Source: Symbiodinium natans
Lineage: Eukaryota > Sar > Dinophyceae > Suessiales > Symbiodiniaceae
Direction of reading: 5' to 3'
DNA length: 64,000 nucleotides
Assembly: GCA_905221605.1 (NCBI GenBank)
Contig: CAJNDS010001291.1
Coordinates: 191,001 to 255,000 of the forward strand
In this document: piece after piece, positions 11,961-22,487 of the stretch
Layout of the letters: the number at the start of each line of letters is the position of its first letter
Numbering within the stretch: the stretch's first letter is position 1
Translations under genes and position numbers: made by a program
Notes under the pieces: model-generated
Seen by the model: only the letters and a program-made list of their open reading frames with translations
What the model was told of the DNA's origin: nothing
Databases searched by the model: none

Positions 11961-13567
11961 ATGTGACGGTTTTTATTCAGATCTGTGAGGGGTTGCCCAT
12001 GTGGATTTCGGCACCTCAGATGGCAAATCTGCGCATTCATGATCTGCTGCCTTCCAGCAGAGATGTTGTTGTGGTCCTGCTTAAACGTGTGCCAGTCTTG
12101 CTACGGTTTTCATAGTGTTAGGGGACCCAGCTTTGCCCGTATGTTCGGCAGACTCGAAGAGGGAGCGTGCCCAAACGGAACATGCTTGCCACGCCAATGC
12201 CAGCGACGAGGGCTCCTTCAGAAGGCCACAGGTACTCGACCTGGAATTGGATAAGCCTTGTGCCTGCAAGCTGGTTTGAGCCCTGTAAAGGTTCGTCCTG
12301 TTTAAGCCCGAAGGCTGGCAGGCGGGCGGGCATCGTATTAAGGGCCGTTGTGGCTTGGATGGATTGTAACTTGCCGGTAGAGGAGGGGTGGTTGACTCGA
12401 CAAGGAACCTGCACTGCGAGCAGACAAGTTTGCCCACAGTTTACTGTGGCTGAGCAGAAAGTTGGAGTTGGAGCATGTGGGCATAATGCGCCCTGATTAT
12501 GCACCCTTGCCCGTGGCCCTGTTCGCGCCGCAAGCTAGTCCACACTCGACCAGGGCATGTCAAGAGGCAGGCCCTTTCGGCTCAAGGAATATGAAGGGGT
12601 TTGCCCGACAGTGGGCTCACCACTCGTCCGCGCACTGCATCGAGCTGAGAGGGCTGCAGCAGCGATCCATGAACTGTTGCCAAATGTCTTTGCGCTTTCC
12701 ACCCCTTGCGACTGCTCTAACACTCCCCAGCTCGGTGCTCGTACAGGATCCTGAAGGGTTCAAATGATTTCAAAAGCATGCAAACGCACGAGAGCAGGGT
12801 TGGCATGTTCACTTGCTGTGACTGTGTCCCCAGGTGCATGACGCCCCAGCGAGACACCACGTCCTTGCGAGAGGCACCCTTGTGCACGCGTTGTGCACGC
12901 TAAGAGACGGCTTCCAGTGGTCTTCATCATTGAATTAATAGTTGCAGTCTCCGAGGACACCATCGCTTAAATCAGCTTGACCCGGAACGCTCGCCATAGA
13001 CATGCCCGCAAAGTCTGAGATCCTCGATACGATGGGACTCTGTGAGCTTTCGAAGTCTCTGTATCTTGGTAACCTTGATCTGGTGTCTCTGAGAAGTCCC
13101 CTTGCCAGAAGGCATTCGTTCCCAAACATGCCCCAACAGCTCTGCGCCTCTCTGCGCATCTCTACGCCGCCCCCGAGTCGGCCTGGGTGTGATCATTGTG
13201 ACCATGCCCGAGGAGGAGTCGAATACGGCCCGCCGGGAGGGGTTGGGTCGGGAGGCAGAGTGTAGACGTTGTTGGGCCCCGATTCCAGGCCCGCATTTTG
13301 ATCTTCTTGTATGTACTGGCCCAGCAGCTAGAATGCTTGCAATTGACAATGGAGTTTGCACAGCTCGAGCTTCGGGGGTAACACGTTGATATCTGGCCGT
13401 GTGCCGGCGGGCCTGTATGTTTTACGGCATCCACGGCAAGTGCTGTGAATTACAGGACATCGTGCGCTTCTCATTCTAGTACACTTTCCCCAAGAGTTCG
13501 GCGACGTCCGCTTTGGGATCCAATTGCGAGCGCCCGACCCAGCTGTAGATATATTCGATGAGTTCAC
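11961..13567. other. Interval with weak exon-like signals
   Basis: Possible continuation of the OPR-like gene: 13015-13075 reads ILDTMGLCELSKSLYL in an open + frame and could be another repeat. The + frame at 12620-12710 (PLVRALHRAERAAAAIHELL...) is helix-like. Neither has enough motif content to call. Confidence 0.25.
12571..12586 (+). other. Possible decayed relict spliced-leader sequence
   Basis: GCCCTTTCGGCTCAAG matches the last 16 nt of the dinoflagellate spliced leader at 14 positions. It is followed within 5 nt by an ATG, but the downstream reading frame is not recognisable. A match this weak can occur by chance in a window of this size. Confidence 0.25.
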
Positions 13568-13855
13568 GTTGTATAAAGAGGCAAAAACGCTGTAAATAGC
13601 AGGGTTTGAAATGGCATGAGCACTTATGACAGCGCCTCGTGTTGCCGAAAGTCAAGCATCCTCCTGCAACATGTGGTATAAAGAGGCAAGTACGCCGTAA
13701 ACAGCAGGGCTTTCGGCATGTTCGCCAAAAACTGGCATGACCACTTGTGACAGCAGCTCGTGTTGCTGAACATCACGCATCTTCCTGCGACATGTTGTGT
13801 TAAGGGGGAAAACACCGTAAGTAGCAGGGTTTTGGGATGGTTAGCGTAACATGGT
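13568..13855. repeat. Tandem repeat, about 105-121 bp unit, 2.5 copies
   Basis: Copy 1 is 13568-13672, copy 2 is 13673-13793 and a partial copy 3 is 13794 to about 13855. Each begins GTKGTRT(T/A)AAG, contains a variant of GTAAACAGCAGGG, and full copies end in CCTGC(A/G)ACAT. Copy 2 has about 16 extra bases after the GCAGGG box. Divergence between copies is moderate, so this is an old local duplication. Confidence 0.85.
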
Positions 13856-13859
13856 CGTA

Positions 13860-15060
13860 ACCAACTCCCCCCCCCCCCCCGTTCCTCCAAACAGGACAAG
13901 TGAAGAAAACACACACAGACAAAAATGTGTGTGGGCGTAGGGTCTACCTGCACTGTGACGTCATGGGTTCGTGCATCAGGCACTGGCTTCTGTAGGGCCG
14001 GGCCAGGTTTGGCAACGAACTCTCGAGGGCCTCGACAAATTTCCTGAGCCCTTGGACGCGCACACGCGCATATGCATTCTGCTAGGGCACTTGTTTCGGG
14101 CTTCGTTGTGACTACCTCCGTTTCTCTTCTTGGCCCTGTTTAGGATGCTCTCGGCAGGCCGCAGCTGAAGACCCAAATGAGGGAGCAGCTGGGGAGGCCG
14201 GAGAGTCAGAGCGGGCCGCGATCTGTCGGCCAGTAGCAATTCCCAGGAACTCCGAAACTTGAAGCCACACCCCCCAGCCTGCAGCTCCTGGCTACCCTCC
14301 CAAGCAAGTAGGCGCTTGTTCCTGAGCGGGACAGATTAAAGTGCGTCCCTAGATGTGCTTGTGCTGCCCACCCATCGGACCTTTGCTTTGGAAGTGGTGA
14401 CCGCATAGCTGACATAGCTGCTTCACCAAGTTCGGGCAATTTGCGCATATCGAAGGATTCGGAGAGGGTACTGTCCTGAGACTGTCTACGGTAGTGCGAA
14501 GGCCACCCTGGTGAAGTCGCGCACAGTCGGTCCACCAAGGGCAGCTCGAATGCAGAGGCAGCGGCAGGATCGAGGCAAACATTTCGGACACATTCTATGT
14601 CACGGAAGCGTGCGTCGGCACATTGTATGTCATTTCGGGGAGGCGGGCTGTAATCATGTCAATCATGAAAGCTTCAGCATCGCGGAAAGCCATCCTAAAG
14701 CTCACAGGGCATGGGAAGCTTTGGTAGTTTGAGGAGCCGACAACTTTTGAGACATGCAAATGTAGAGCCTTCAGTATGGTGGTTTGAGAGGGGCAAAGGA
14801 ACTTGGCGATCGGGATGCTGGTTGTACCTTTTCGTAATAGGTTCCTGACATTATAGGGGCCTGACATCCTTGCATCGCTTCACCCAAGGAGCGGAAGGTC
14901 GAATCAAGCCTCCTGGCAAGTATGGGGATGGTGCTGATGGTCAGGGTAGATGCTGGATACCAGAAACCGGAGATGCGGATTTGAGTCCATAGCATTGTGG
15001 CAGCTGCTCCGCTTTGCTGGACTCCCTGATGCCTGAGCTCTGCTTTAAACTTCACTCTAC
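13860..15060. other. Interval without a supported gene
   Basis: A C homopolymer is at 13867-13880. Several short ORFs run on both strands, but none has a recognised motif or a convincing splice context. Confidence 0.4.
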
Positions 15061-15064
15061 ACCT

Positions 15065-15080
15065 GCCATTTTGGCTCAAG
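15065..15080 (+). other. Relict dinoflagellate spliced leader (DinoSL) 3' end
   Basis: GCCATTTTGGCTCAAG is identical to the last 16 of the 22 nt of the dinoflagellate trans-spliced leader. Such relicts arise when a trans-spliced mRNA is reverse-transcribed and re-inserted into the genome. The match is in sense orientation 49 nt upstream of the ATG of the 60-aa ORF at 15130, exactly where a leader would sit. Bases before it do not match the leader's 5' six. Confidence 0.88.
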
Positions 15081-15129
15081 ATCCAGCTAAATCTATTTCG
15101 GCTCAGCAACTCCTCTCATCCGCGCCAAG

Positions 15130-15312
15130 ATGCTTGACGCCAGGATCGTGGCATACGCAGCTAGCTCCCTGCTTTTTCTGTCGATCATGGCCGTGGAGCC
15201 ATTGAATCCCCGCACAAAGCGTCAAGAAGGCTACAACCCGGAGCCGTATTTCTTCCAGTGGAAGGCCCGTTTCGAGGAGAAGATGGGCTGGAGACCCTTG
15301 ACACAGCTCTGA
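15130..15312 (+). CDS. 60-aa single-pass membrane protein candidate, possible retroposed gene
   Basis: The product is unrecognised. The N-terminus (about residues 5-22) is hydrophobic (VAYAASSLLFLSIMAVEPL), followed by a basic stretch (NPRTKR) and an aromatic, charged tail (YFFQWKARFEEKMGW), ending in TGA at 15310-15312. This layout suits a small organelle-membrane subunit or a signal-anchored peptide, but no family is claimed. The ATG is the first after the relict spliced leader, giving a 49-nt leader-to-ATG spacing, and there is no intron, both expected of a processed-mRNA copy. No poly(A) tract is visible downstream. It could instead be the first exon of a longer gene. Confidence 0.55.
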   Translation: MLDARIVAYAASSLLFLSIMAVEPLNPRTKRQEGYNPEPYFFQWKARFEEKMGWRPLTQL

Positions 15313-16832
15313 GCATGTCCAAGAAGAAAAAGGAGACTCCGGTGCAGTGGCTTCTGAGATGCTCGGTTTCACCCCTTTGGCAGGGTTCAAGCAGTGATGG
15401 TACTGCTTGCCGACATAACGAATCATTGAAAAGCATACATGATAGCAAGCAACAGCAGTTGCAGTTGAAAGGGCGGCCATGGTGGCAAGCAGTCACTTCC
15501 CCTAGCACAGATAAGTTTTGACCCTGCACTATCACGCCACGAGAAAACAGTTGCGAGACATGCTGGGTGGCCCGTGGTTCTACTTCAGCTTTAAACCCTT
15601 CCCCTTATCGATGAAGAACAAAGGAAAAACAGCAAGCCCAATGGTACGTCACTGTTGCATACCGTTGCCACATAACTAGTTCTTGGACTACGGCCCTGGA
15701 ATGGTGACTGGAAATTGTCGGCCGATCCTGCTCCGCAGATGTACTTGGAGCGTATCATAGTTTCGAGGTAGAGCCGTGGGGCTGATGTTGCTGGTGTCTG
15801 GCAGTGCATGATCTGTGAAGGTGCAGAATTTCAAGCCTTCTTGACTTGGCGTACGTATAAGCATCTTTACCAAAGGCAGCAACCTCCTGGAGCAGTCGCT
15901 AGACGGGTGGTGAAAGAGCCCCCAAAACCTGTTTGCACGGGCCCTTCCCGCCGAGGGGAGCAGCTCCCGCCGAGGGCAGCAAGCGAGCGACCCGCAACTG
16001 GCAATGAAGGCTGCGACGCGGTAGCAGGGATGCCGGGCATTCGTCCCTTCTTCTTGTGTTCCACGCAGTAAGGCTGTGCCGCACACGTGTGTTCCTGGTA
16101 TGCTGATTTCGATCCAGAGCCTCCTTTGGTTGAAATCAGAGCAGGAAGGAATCGCCGGGGCTTCGGACACGTCATGCTCCACTTTGCACCCCGACCCTGC
16201 CTCCCACCACATCGCCCTCCACATGGGGCTCCACACGCAACCCCCAATCCCAAACTCGCTAGTTGTCTTTGTCTTGTTGCATCCGCCAGACTCCGCAGCG
16301 GAGCAGCCGACGACTGCCGCAGGCTTTTGGGTTTGACTGGGATGGGCCAGTGTCCTCATGGTAATGCCACCAGGACGTCGACAGCTGCGAGTGCCCCGAA
16401 AGCCCTTATCTCTAAAGGCTAGCAGTAAACTGCGTGTGGCAAAACCAACTCCAAGCTGCGGCATTTCTTAGACCTTGGCTCGGAAAGCAGAAGCTGGCAG
16501 AACCCTTAAACGGGCGTTTTGAGCTTCAAAGGTTGTTTTGATCTCGCCTGTGGTTCGCTCAATGCCTGCGGGCTATGTTGGCCTTTCGGAATCCGAGTTC
16601 ATGTGACCGAGTTGCCAATGAAGTGACGGAGAAGAACCGGGACTGGCTCATCTTCCGCATGTGTGAGGCAGGGGAATAACTTTAAGATGGGCAGGGGAAT
16701 AACTTAAAGATGAATTAGGCACTCTCCTGGTTTTAGAAACTTTAGGCGCTGGCACACATGACAATTGCACTCTCCCAGCCATTGATGTGTCAATGTCGCG
16801 AGAGGGCTGACGAACACCATTGAACACCATCC
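15313..16832. other. Interval without a supported gene
   Basis: The - strand ORF 15688-16464 (258 aa) is the longest non-repeat ORF here but has no motif, atypical composition and overlapping ORFs in other frames. The + frame at 15790-15930 (MICEGAEFQAFLTW...) is a weak exon candidate. A direct repeat of GCAGGGGAATAACTT occurs at about 16668 and 16690. Confidence 0.35.
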
Positions 16833-17537
16833 ATGATCCTAGAGCCATGTCACAATGGCCTTGGAGCCGAAGCCCTTTTTGCCTCAAGTTTTTGCCTCGG
16901 TCCAGCTCCTGGCCCTGAATCCTATCACTCAGTTCCTGACATGGGACCGTTCCTCCATCAACGGAATACGTTCCTCGAAGTAGCTTCGGAGGAGGACTTG
17001 TGCGTCATGGCCGCCGGGTGGAGCAGGTCGTCATCTTGGCCTCACATCGGTCGCGATTCGCGCCCGCTGTATCATATGATGGTCGACATGGGTGACGACT
17101 TTGCAGAGTGTGAAGAGGCAGTTGAGGCAGTGCCGGTCGTGGAGGAGGTTGCAGGTGATGCCTTGTTGGGCGCGAGCGAGCAAGGCGCAAATCACTGCAA
17201 ACCCTGCATCTTCTTTGCCAGCCCCTTGGGCTGCTCACGTGGCGTGCACTGCCGCTTTTGCCACGTTCACAGTCCGAAGAGGGACGGACCGGCAAAGCGT
17301 GCGCGCAAGACGACACGTGACATGCTCAAGGCCCAGGTGCTGGAGCTGCTGCAGGGAAAATCTCCGGAGGAGATGCAGGCGATGCAGGACGAACTTCAGG
17401 ATCTCGTGGACGGCAACAGCTTTGCGCGTGCCTTCGCCATGGCTTACCTCCAAGGTCGCATCCCCGACACCCAGGAAATCTCTGAAGAAGAGCGAGCTCG
17501 CATCCTCCCGGCTGGACCAGTCCATCGCACCATCTGA
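16833..17537 (+). CDS. CCCH-type zinc-finger protein
   Basis: The ORF encodes 234 aa with a single CCCH zinc finger, C125-x8-C134-x5-C140-x3-H144 (CIFFASPLGCSRGVHCRFCH). CCCH fingers usually bind RNA, and one-finger proteins of this kind are abundant in dinoflagellates. An acidic segment (residues 88-108) precedes the finger. After it come a basic, NLS-like patch (KRDGPAKRARKTTR, 149-162), a Gln/Glu/Met-rich helix (164-195) and an acidic C-terminus. The true start is unsure: ATG codons also lie at residue 59 (MAAGW) and residue 82, and the first 58 residues look less protein-like and may be leader. No intron is needed. Confidence 0.75.
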   Translation: MILEPCHNGLGAEALFASSFCLGPAPGPESYHSVPDMGPFLHQRNTFLEVASEEDLCVMAAGWSRSSSWPHIGRDSRPLYHMMVDMGDDFAECEEAVEAVPVVEEVAGDALLGASEQGANHCKPCIFFASPLGCSRGVHCRFCHVHSPKRDGPAKRARKTTRDMLKAQVLELLQGKSPEEMQAMQDELQDLVDGNSFARAFAMAYLQGRIPDTQEISEEERARILPAGPVHRTI

Positions 17538-19585
17538 GGTCGGAGGGAGTTGACCTCTGAGCCCATTTCTCCTAGCAAAATGCTGTGCAACAGCCGGCTC
17601 ACAACAGCACTAATGATGCTTGTTGCAGCAGCCCTTTGTGTGGACTGATCGGCCTCAGGTTTGGGGATCATGTTTAGAGGTTGAGGGATTCGCGCAGTTG
17701 CTTGTAGGGCGTTACAGATTTGTGTTGCGTGATGTGGTGCTTTCATGGAGTGACAGCAAGCTCGCGTTCCCGTCTCAGGCAGTTGCATAGCGCTGGTTTA
17801 AAAAAGTGCTGTTGGCATCTTCCTGGTTGGTGGGTCATGCTATCATCAGTCTGCACGTAAGGCTTTTCTTCATCTGGCGTTCTGCCAATCTAACTTGGGG
17901 TTAAACCAACCCCATTTGCACGCATCCAGTGGCGTCCGATCAATGACCATCCCGACGTCAGCCCAGTGCCACTCCAACCCCTAAACTCCGATGTTAACCT
18001 GGATTGTCTTCGGACGTCACCGATGCTTTAAGATGATGGATGCTCTCCAAATCTGTTCTTGCATACGCTGCTTCGAGGACAACGTAACCCGACACGCTGG
18101 TTTGAGGCGTGAGGCCCTCAGAACACCCCGAAGCGCTCGAGGCCGGACATTTGAATCTGAGCTGTATACATCAGTCTTCCCAGTTTGTGCCCCATGCTGC
18201 CAGGCTTGGGAGGTCCTAAGATTCGGAGACAAAAATCATCTAGGGCCCTCTGCCCATCAACTGTGGCCGGATCCGGCGGTTGCAGCCACAAGATCGACAA
18301 ACGCAATAAGTCATTAAGCTTCAAAGCCGCCGTGGCCGGACATATTCGTTTCAATTGAGAAGGGGACAGTGCGACGCTGTACAGCTTGCTTGTGGAAGCA
18401 AACCAGATGTCCCCTTCGTCGCGAATGTGATGAACTCCTAAGGCCCGGCACTGCGTCAGACATTTCCGTCGTCTTTCCAACACTTATTACCCTGAACCCT
18501 ACACGAAACTCCGACACTGCAAGCCAAAGCGAAATTAAATTCACTGAAGCGGGATGGTGCCGGGAAGGAATACATCTCAGAACTGTGGGCGCATGGCTGA
18601 GAGCTGAAGATCTCCTCCGCGATGCGTTTTGCGCACGTGCAGGAAGGCTCTGCGGCTATGCTCCTCATGGTGGTTCTCCTCATGCTAGATGGCACGTGGG
18701 TCTGACGTGGACCTCCCGGCGGCTTTCTGGGTTCTGTACATTGGGGGCTAGCTCCTTGCGTCGGAAGCTAGCACCTTACAGCCGAAACTTAGGCTAATAT
18801 GGCTCATGGAGCATCGAACTCAGAATCGCCCGCACTGAGCCACGCCTATGGCGCCTTGCCAGCCAAAGATCGCTGCATCGAAGTTTGCGGCAATCCAGTA
18901 CTGTTCAGACATCCGAATCCCATCTTCTCATTCTGGATTCTGCACTCAGACTCAGCGTCCTGATCTACTCAGACTTTGCTTAGATTGAAAGTTGAGGACC
19001 ACTCGACTGCCTCCGCGCCCATGGCCAAGTGCATTCCTGTCGAGCCTAACCGTACCACTCCGGGATAAGCAGCCCCAGGGGGTTTAAGGTTTAGGTGCAA
19101 ACCTTGAGAAACCTGAACTGCGGGGTCGGGCCTTTGTTGCCTTGGGCTCTCCCGCGAAGTGGTGGCGGCGCGACTTTTTCTGAAGAGGCTCTGATCCGTC
19201 GGAGCAAAGCGAGTTGTCGTGCATCTAAGACCCGCACAGCCACAAACTAAAGCACCTGTCACTTCTTGACAAGGACCCTCCTGATTCGAATCCCAAAGCA
19301 ATAGCTTTGGACCTGCAGAGCGAGGCCAAAGAGAAAAAGCTCTCGGGGCCACGCTAAGTTATGGTAATTTGTGGTTCCTTGTGCGGCAGACCTGTTTCCA
19401 GACCAGGTCTACTCGGCTCCGCGGCTTCCGCATGTCATGGCCAGCCAGTGGACGCCCATCGTGCACTCTTCGGACCAGATGAAGCCCATCGGCTCTCTAG
19501 ACTCCCGAAATCCCGACAGCTCACCCAAAACACTTCGGTCAAATTCGGTTCAGCTGGTTGCGCAGTATACCTGTAGGTGTAGTTC
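17538..19585. other. Interval without a supported gene
   Basis: Short overlapping ORFs on both strands lack motifs. A tRNA-like stretch near 18811-18860 on the - strand was examined and rejected. The + frame at 18369-18797 (142 aa) is open but unrecognised. Confidence 0.35.
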
Positions 19586-19629
19586 ACTGGATACTATTCT
19601 TTAGACATGTCTAAAAAATAGTATCCAGT
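19586..19629. repeat. 44-bp near-perfect palindrome
   Basis: The 22-nt arm 19586-19607 is the reverse complement of 19608-19629 with one mismatch and no loop; the centre is ACATGT. RNA or single-stranded DNA would form a 22-bp hairpin or cruciform. Confidence 0.93.
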
Positions 19630-19657
19630 TGCAGCGCTCCCAAATCCATTTACTGCC

Positions 19658-20065
19658 TTGCTGTTTGCTCACTTGAGGTTCGGCTTCTGCAAGTTTAGCA
19701 AGATTGCGGGCGTTGACGCCAAAGATCGGGACGCTGGACTGCTGATTGTGACTCTTGAAACGGCACCGGGTCCTCAGCCTCAATGGCATGAAGTGGCTGG
19801 TCACCGAACAGCCGAGGAGAGATGGAAGAAGATCAAAACAGGCCACTTGGCAAGCTTTGGGCTGCGAGCCTCTAGTATGCGCCTGCGCAAAACAGTCGGA
19901 GGTTCAACAAATTCCAAAGCGCTCCGAAATATCGCAGCCCACATGAGCCCAGGCCAGCTCAAGCCGATGGTGCCCGAGAGGCCACGCCGGCCGAGGGTTC
20001 CGCCGGCACCGCGGCGCAAGGTGGCAAGGCCGCAGGAGCCGCCTGGCGTGAAACCCCGAAATTGA
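19658..20065 (+). CDS. Unrecognised ORF with basic proline-rich tail
   Basis: 135-aa open frame. The middle (RTAEERWKKIKTGHLASFGL) is charged and helix-like, and the last about 45 residues are Pro/Arg/Lys-rich (RPRRPRVPPAPRRK...). No family is recognised. It lies just downstream of the palindrome. It could be a terminal exon (stop at 20063-20065) or a chance frame in GC-rich DNA. Confidence 0.28.
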   Translation: MLFAHLRFGFCKFSKIAGVDAKDRDAGLLIVTLETAPGPQPQWHEVAGHRTAEERWKKIKTGHLASFGLRASSMRLRKTVGGSTNSKALRNIAAHMSPGQLKPMVPERPRRPRVPPAPRRKVARPQEPPGVKPRN

Positions 20066-21409
20066 GAGACAAGTTTCTGCCAAGATGGCATTCTGGAGTC
20101 TATACACTTTGGTACACTAGTTTGCTTCCTCGAGGTTGCGTGTTGTAGCTACTGCCCGACCGCTTCTAAGCTATTAACATGCCAAGTCACAACTCTCCAC
20201 GTCACTCAAGTGTCGCCCGTTGGCCTTTGCTCCAAGGGTGGATGTGCAGACGGAGCCCGAGCCGTGACTCGGCATCAAGCTTTTGAGGACGGTCTGAGAA
20301 CCTGTTTTTCACTGTCTCTGGGCGGTCATAACTCTTCGTGGCATGGCATTTGTGATTGACTCTGCTTCTGATTCGCCGAGGAAGCACGTGTTTTCAAGCG
20401 CACCCTCCCCCTCCCCTACCTTGCTTTTTACAGGCGCGTTATCTGCCAAATTGTTTGTTGATGGCCAGGCCTGCATGAGCCATTCTTGCACACGCTGTGG
20501 TAGGCTGTTGTGCGTGGGGGGGGGGGGGGGGGGCAAAGGGGGGCGGAAAGGAGGGGGGGACCCGTCCGACTTTTCCGGGCTTGCCGACTTTTTCTACTTT
20601 TTGGGACTTGTCGGAGCATTTCGACTTCGGACTTTTCGTGGATGTTCGACTTTTCACGTGAAGCTGTTCCAAATCCTTTTTTCGCATTTTCGATTTTTTC
20701 GGAGTTTTTGTCCATTTGCAGCCGTCGCAATCGCAGCTGAAACCTCTGATCTCACCAAGCTCAGACACCGCTGAGGCCAGGTTCTTCTTCTCCGAAGCGC
20801 TCGCCTTCAGGACAGAATACGAATACGCTCTTATCCCCTACTGTGTGCCCGAAGATTCCCGGTCTCAGTCTCGCTCACATCGGAGCGGGGGGGCGGATGT
20901 TCAGTCTCGGGGGTGGAAGAACCCAAGCCCCCCAGTCCCCCAAAGCAAGCTGCTCAAGGACATGAGCGCTGGAAGGCCAGACGAGAGCCGCGACTTGGTG
21001 ATAGGAAGCTTGTAGAACTCTTGTAGACATCGTTTTCGTTTTTCGGTCCAATTCGCAGTCCCTTAGGCAGGAGTGCCCCTGGTGCGGATGCATGGAGCCC
21101 CCGACGCACCCGAACCAATGCAAGCTGCGTGCCTGGGCAGCAACCGCCCTGTCGGCGGAAGCGGGTTGATTGCACATGAAGGCGCGACGTTTTCTTGTCA
21201 TACCGTTCGCCATGAGCACCCAGTCCACCCCTACCGAAGCTGTGTCACATTGACGTAAAGATAATAATCGCCTCGCTGTAAGAGCTTGTAAGGGAACCGC
21301 AAGAATCACCGCGACAGAGACTCAATTGGCAAGACAAAGTCAACAGCAACAATAGGCTTTCCTGGCCCGGAGGCTCTATGTTCCCACGGTTGAGGGAAGC
21401 ACTTGAATG
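20066..21409. other. Interval with a G-rich tract
   Basis: A poly-G run at 20515-20533 is followed by further G-rich sequence to 20562, G-quadruplex-prone on the + strand. Downstream, 20570-20740 repeats words such as CGACTTTT and TTTTCG. No gene is supported. Confidence 0.5.
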
Positions 21410-21600
21410 TGCCTTTGTTTAACTTATAACTTAAATTTAATTATAACCGAGTATATCTTCGGGTCTAAAGGTTTCCATTATATAGCATAGATAATTTATC
21501 TAGATAAAACTAAAAGCTTGTGTTTACTCAAATAACGTGAAACTATATGAATTTTCTTTACTATTGTTTTTCTTCTTCTTCTTCTTCTTCTTCCCTTCGA
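21410..21600. other. AT-rich island with TTC microsatellite
   Basis: About 150 bp of unusually AT-rich sequence (21418-21566) ends in a TTC run (about 21570-21594). The base composition contrasts sharply with the GC-rich surroundings. The - strand ORF 21524-21754 here has a Glu-rich segment and a poly-Lys run from the TTC repeat; it may be partly real, but the repeat explains much of it. Confidence 0.6.
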
Positions 21601-21866
21601 CGCTTCGGAAGATTTTCTCGCGAGGCTTTGCGACCTCCTCAACTGTTTCATCTACTTCATTATTCTCAACTAATTTTCCTATCTCTTCGTAGCATTTTGT
21701 TAAAACTTCTTGTCTTTCTTCGGTTTCTCCATTGGTTCGTATGTATGTGTGCAACCAGAACTAATGTTGTATGCAACAAAAGAACAGTTGAAACGCAACG
21801 AATACGCAAAGAATCGGATGCTTCAAACACCGCACATGCTGCCAAGCCCCCCCATTGCCCAAGGCA

Positions 21867-21930
21867 TGGTGGAGTGCAAGTACTGCAAGCAGCTCATGGA
21901 GCTGGGATCCCTCCGCTTGCACTTCAAGCA
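21867..21930 (+). CDS. Possible exon with C2HC-like zinc-binding motif
   Basis: After an AG|G acceptor, the + frame reads MVECKYCKQLMELGSLRLHF, with C-x2-C-x12-H spacing resembling the first half of a ZC2HC-type finger; the final Cys is not seen in this exon. The exon end is unclear. It may belong to the same gene as the exon at 22388. Confidence 0.35.
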
Positions 21931-22387
21931 ACTCAAGCGAAGTTCAGAAACTTTTCGAGCAGTGATTCCCCTACCCTCTACCCTCCCGTCCTGATTCCCT
22001 AAGCAAGCTACTGGTCGAAGCTGAAACCCGATTCCTCGAAGCAGAGAGAGATCTTTAAACCCCGAGGAGCTGTGCCGCGCGGCCAATAGCAGCCTGGCTG
22101 AAGTGTTGAAGCCTTACAGGAATGACGTTAAGGGTTCCTTTCAGCTTCAGGGTCTTTTGGGCCTTCTCAAGCATCATGACTTATGCGGGGCGGCACCTCC
22201 ATGATCTCGAGCTCAGGGAGATTCGGCTTCAGGGATGAAAAGGTGCACTTTCTTCGATTCAGAGAGGCACACAGGGGGATGTTGGAAGGGCTTGAAAGAC
22301 TCGTTTCAAGCTTATCTCTGTGGTTTATTGCAGCCTGGTGATGTTTAGCTTTTTTGGGGCTTACTGGGTTTCTTAGTTTTTTGACAG

Positions 22388-22487
22388 GTGCCAAGTTATC
22401 TTCTTTGCAAAGAGCAAAGGCGCAAACGGAGAGCCGGGCACCAAAGAGCAGCAGTTCGAGCTCCGCGTTCACGACTCCCGGCTCGCG
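22388..22487 (+). CDS. Exon of an unrecognised protein
   Basis: The exon begins after an AG|G acceptor and ends at a GTGAGG donor. It reads CQVIFFAKSKGANGEPGTKE then QQFELRVHDSRLA, a coherent peptide with no stop. It stands out from the random frames around it by having strong splice sites at both ends. No family is recognised. Confidence 0.48.

Noticed and set aside
15688-16464. 258-aa minus-strand ORF
   Set aside because: No motif, odd composition and overlapping ORFs on the other strand. Length alone is not enough in GC-rich DNA.
18800-18865. tRNA-like sequence on the minus strand (TGGCTCAGTGCGGG and GTTCGATGCTC boxes)
   Set aside because: The A-box-like and B-box-like parts are only about 12 nt apart and there is no anticodon arm or pairing acceptor stem.
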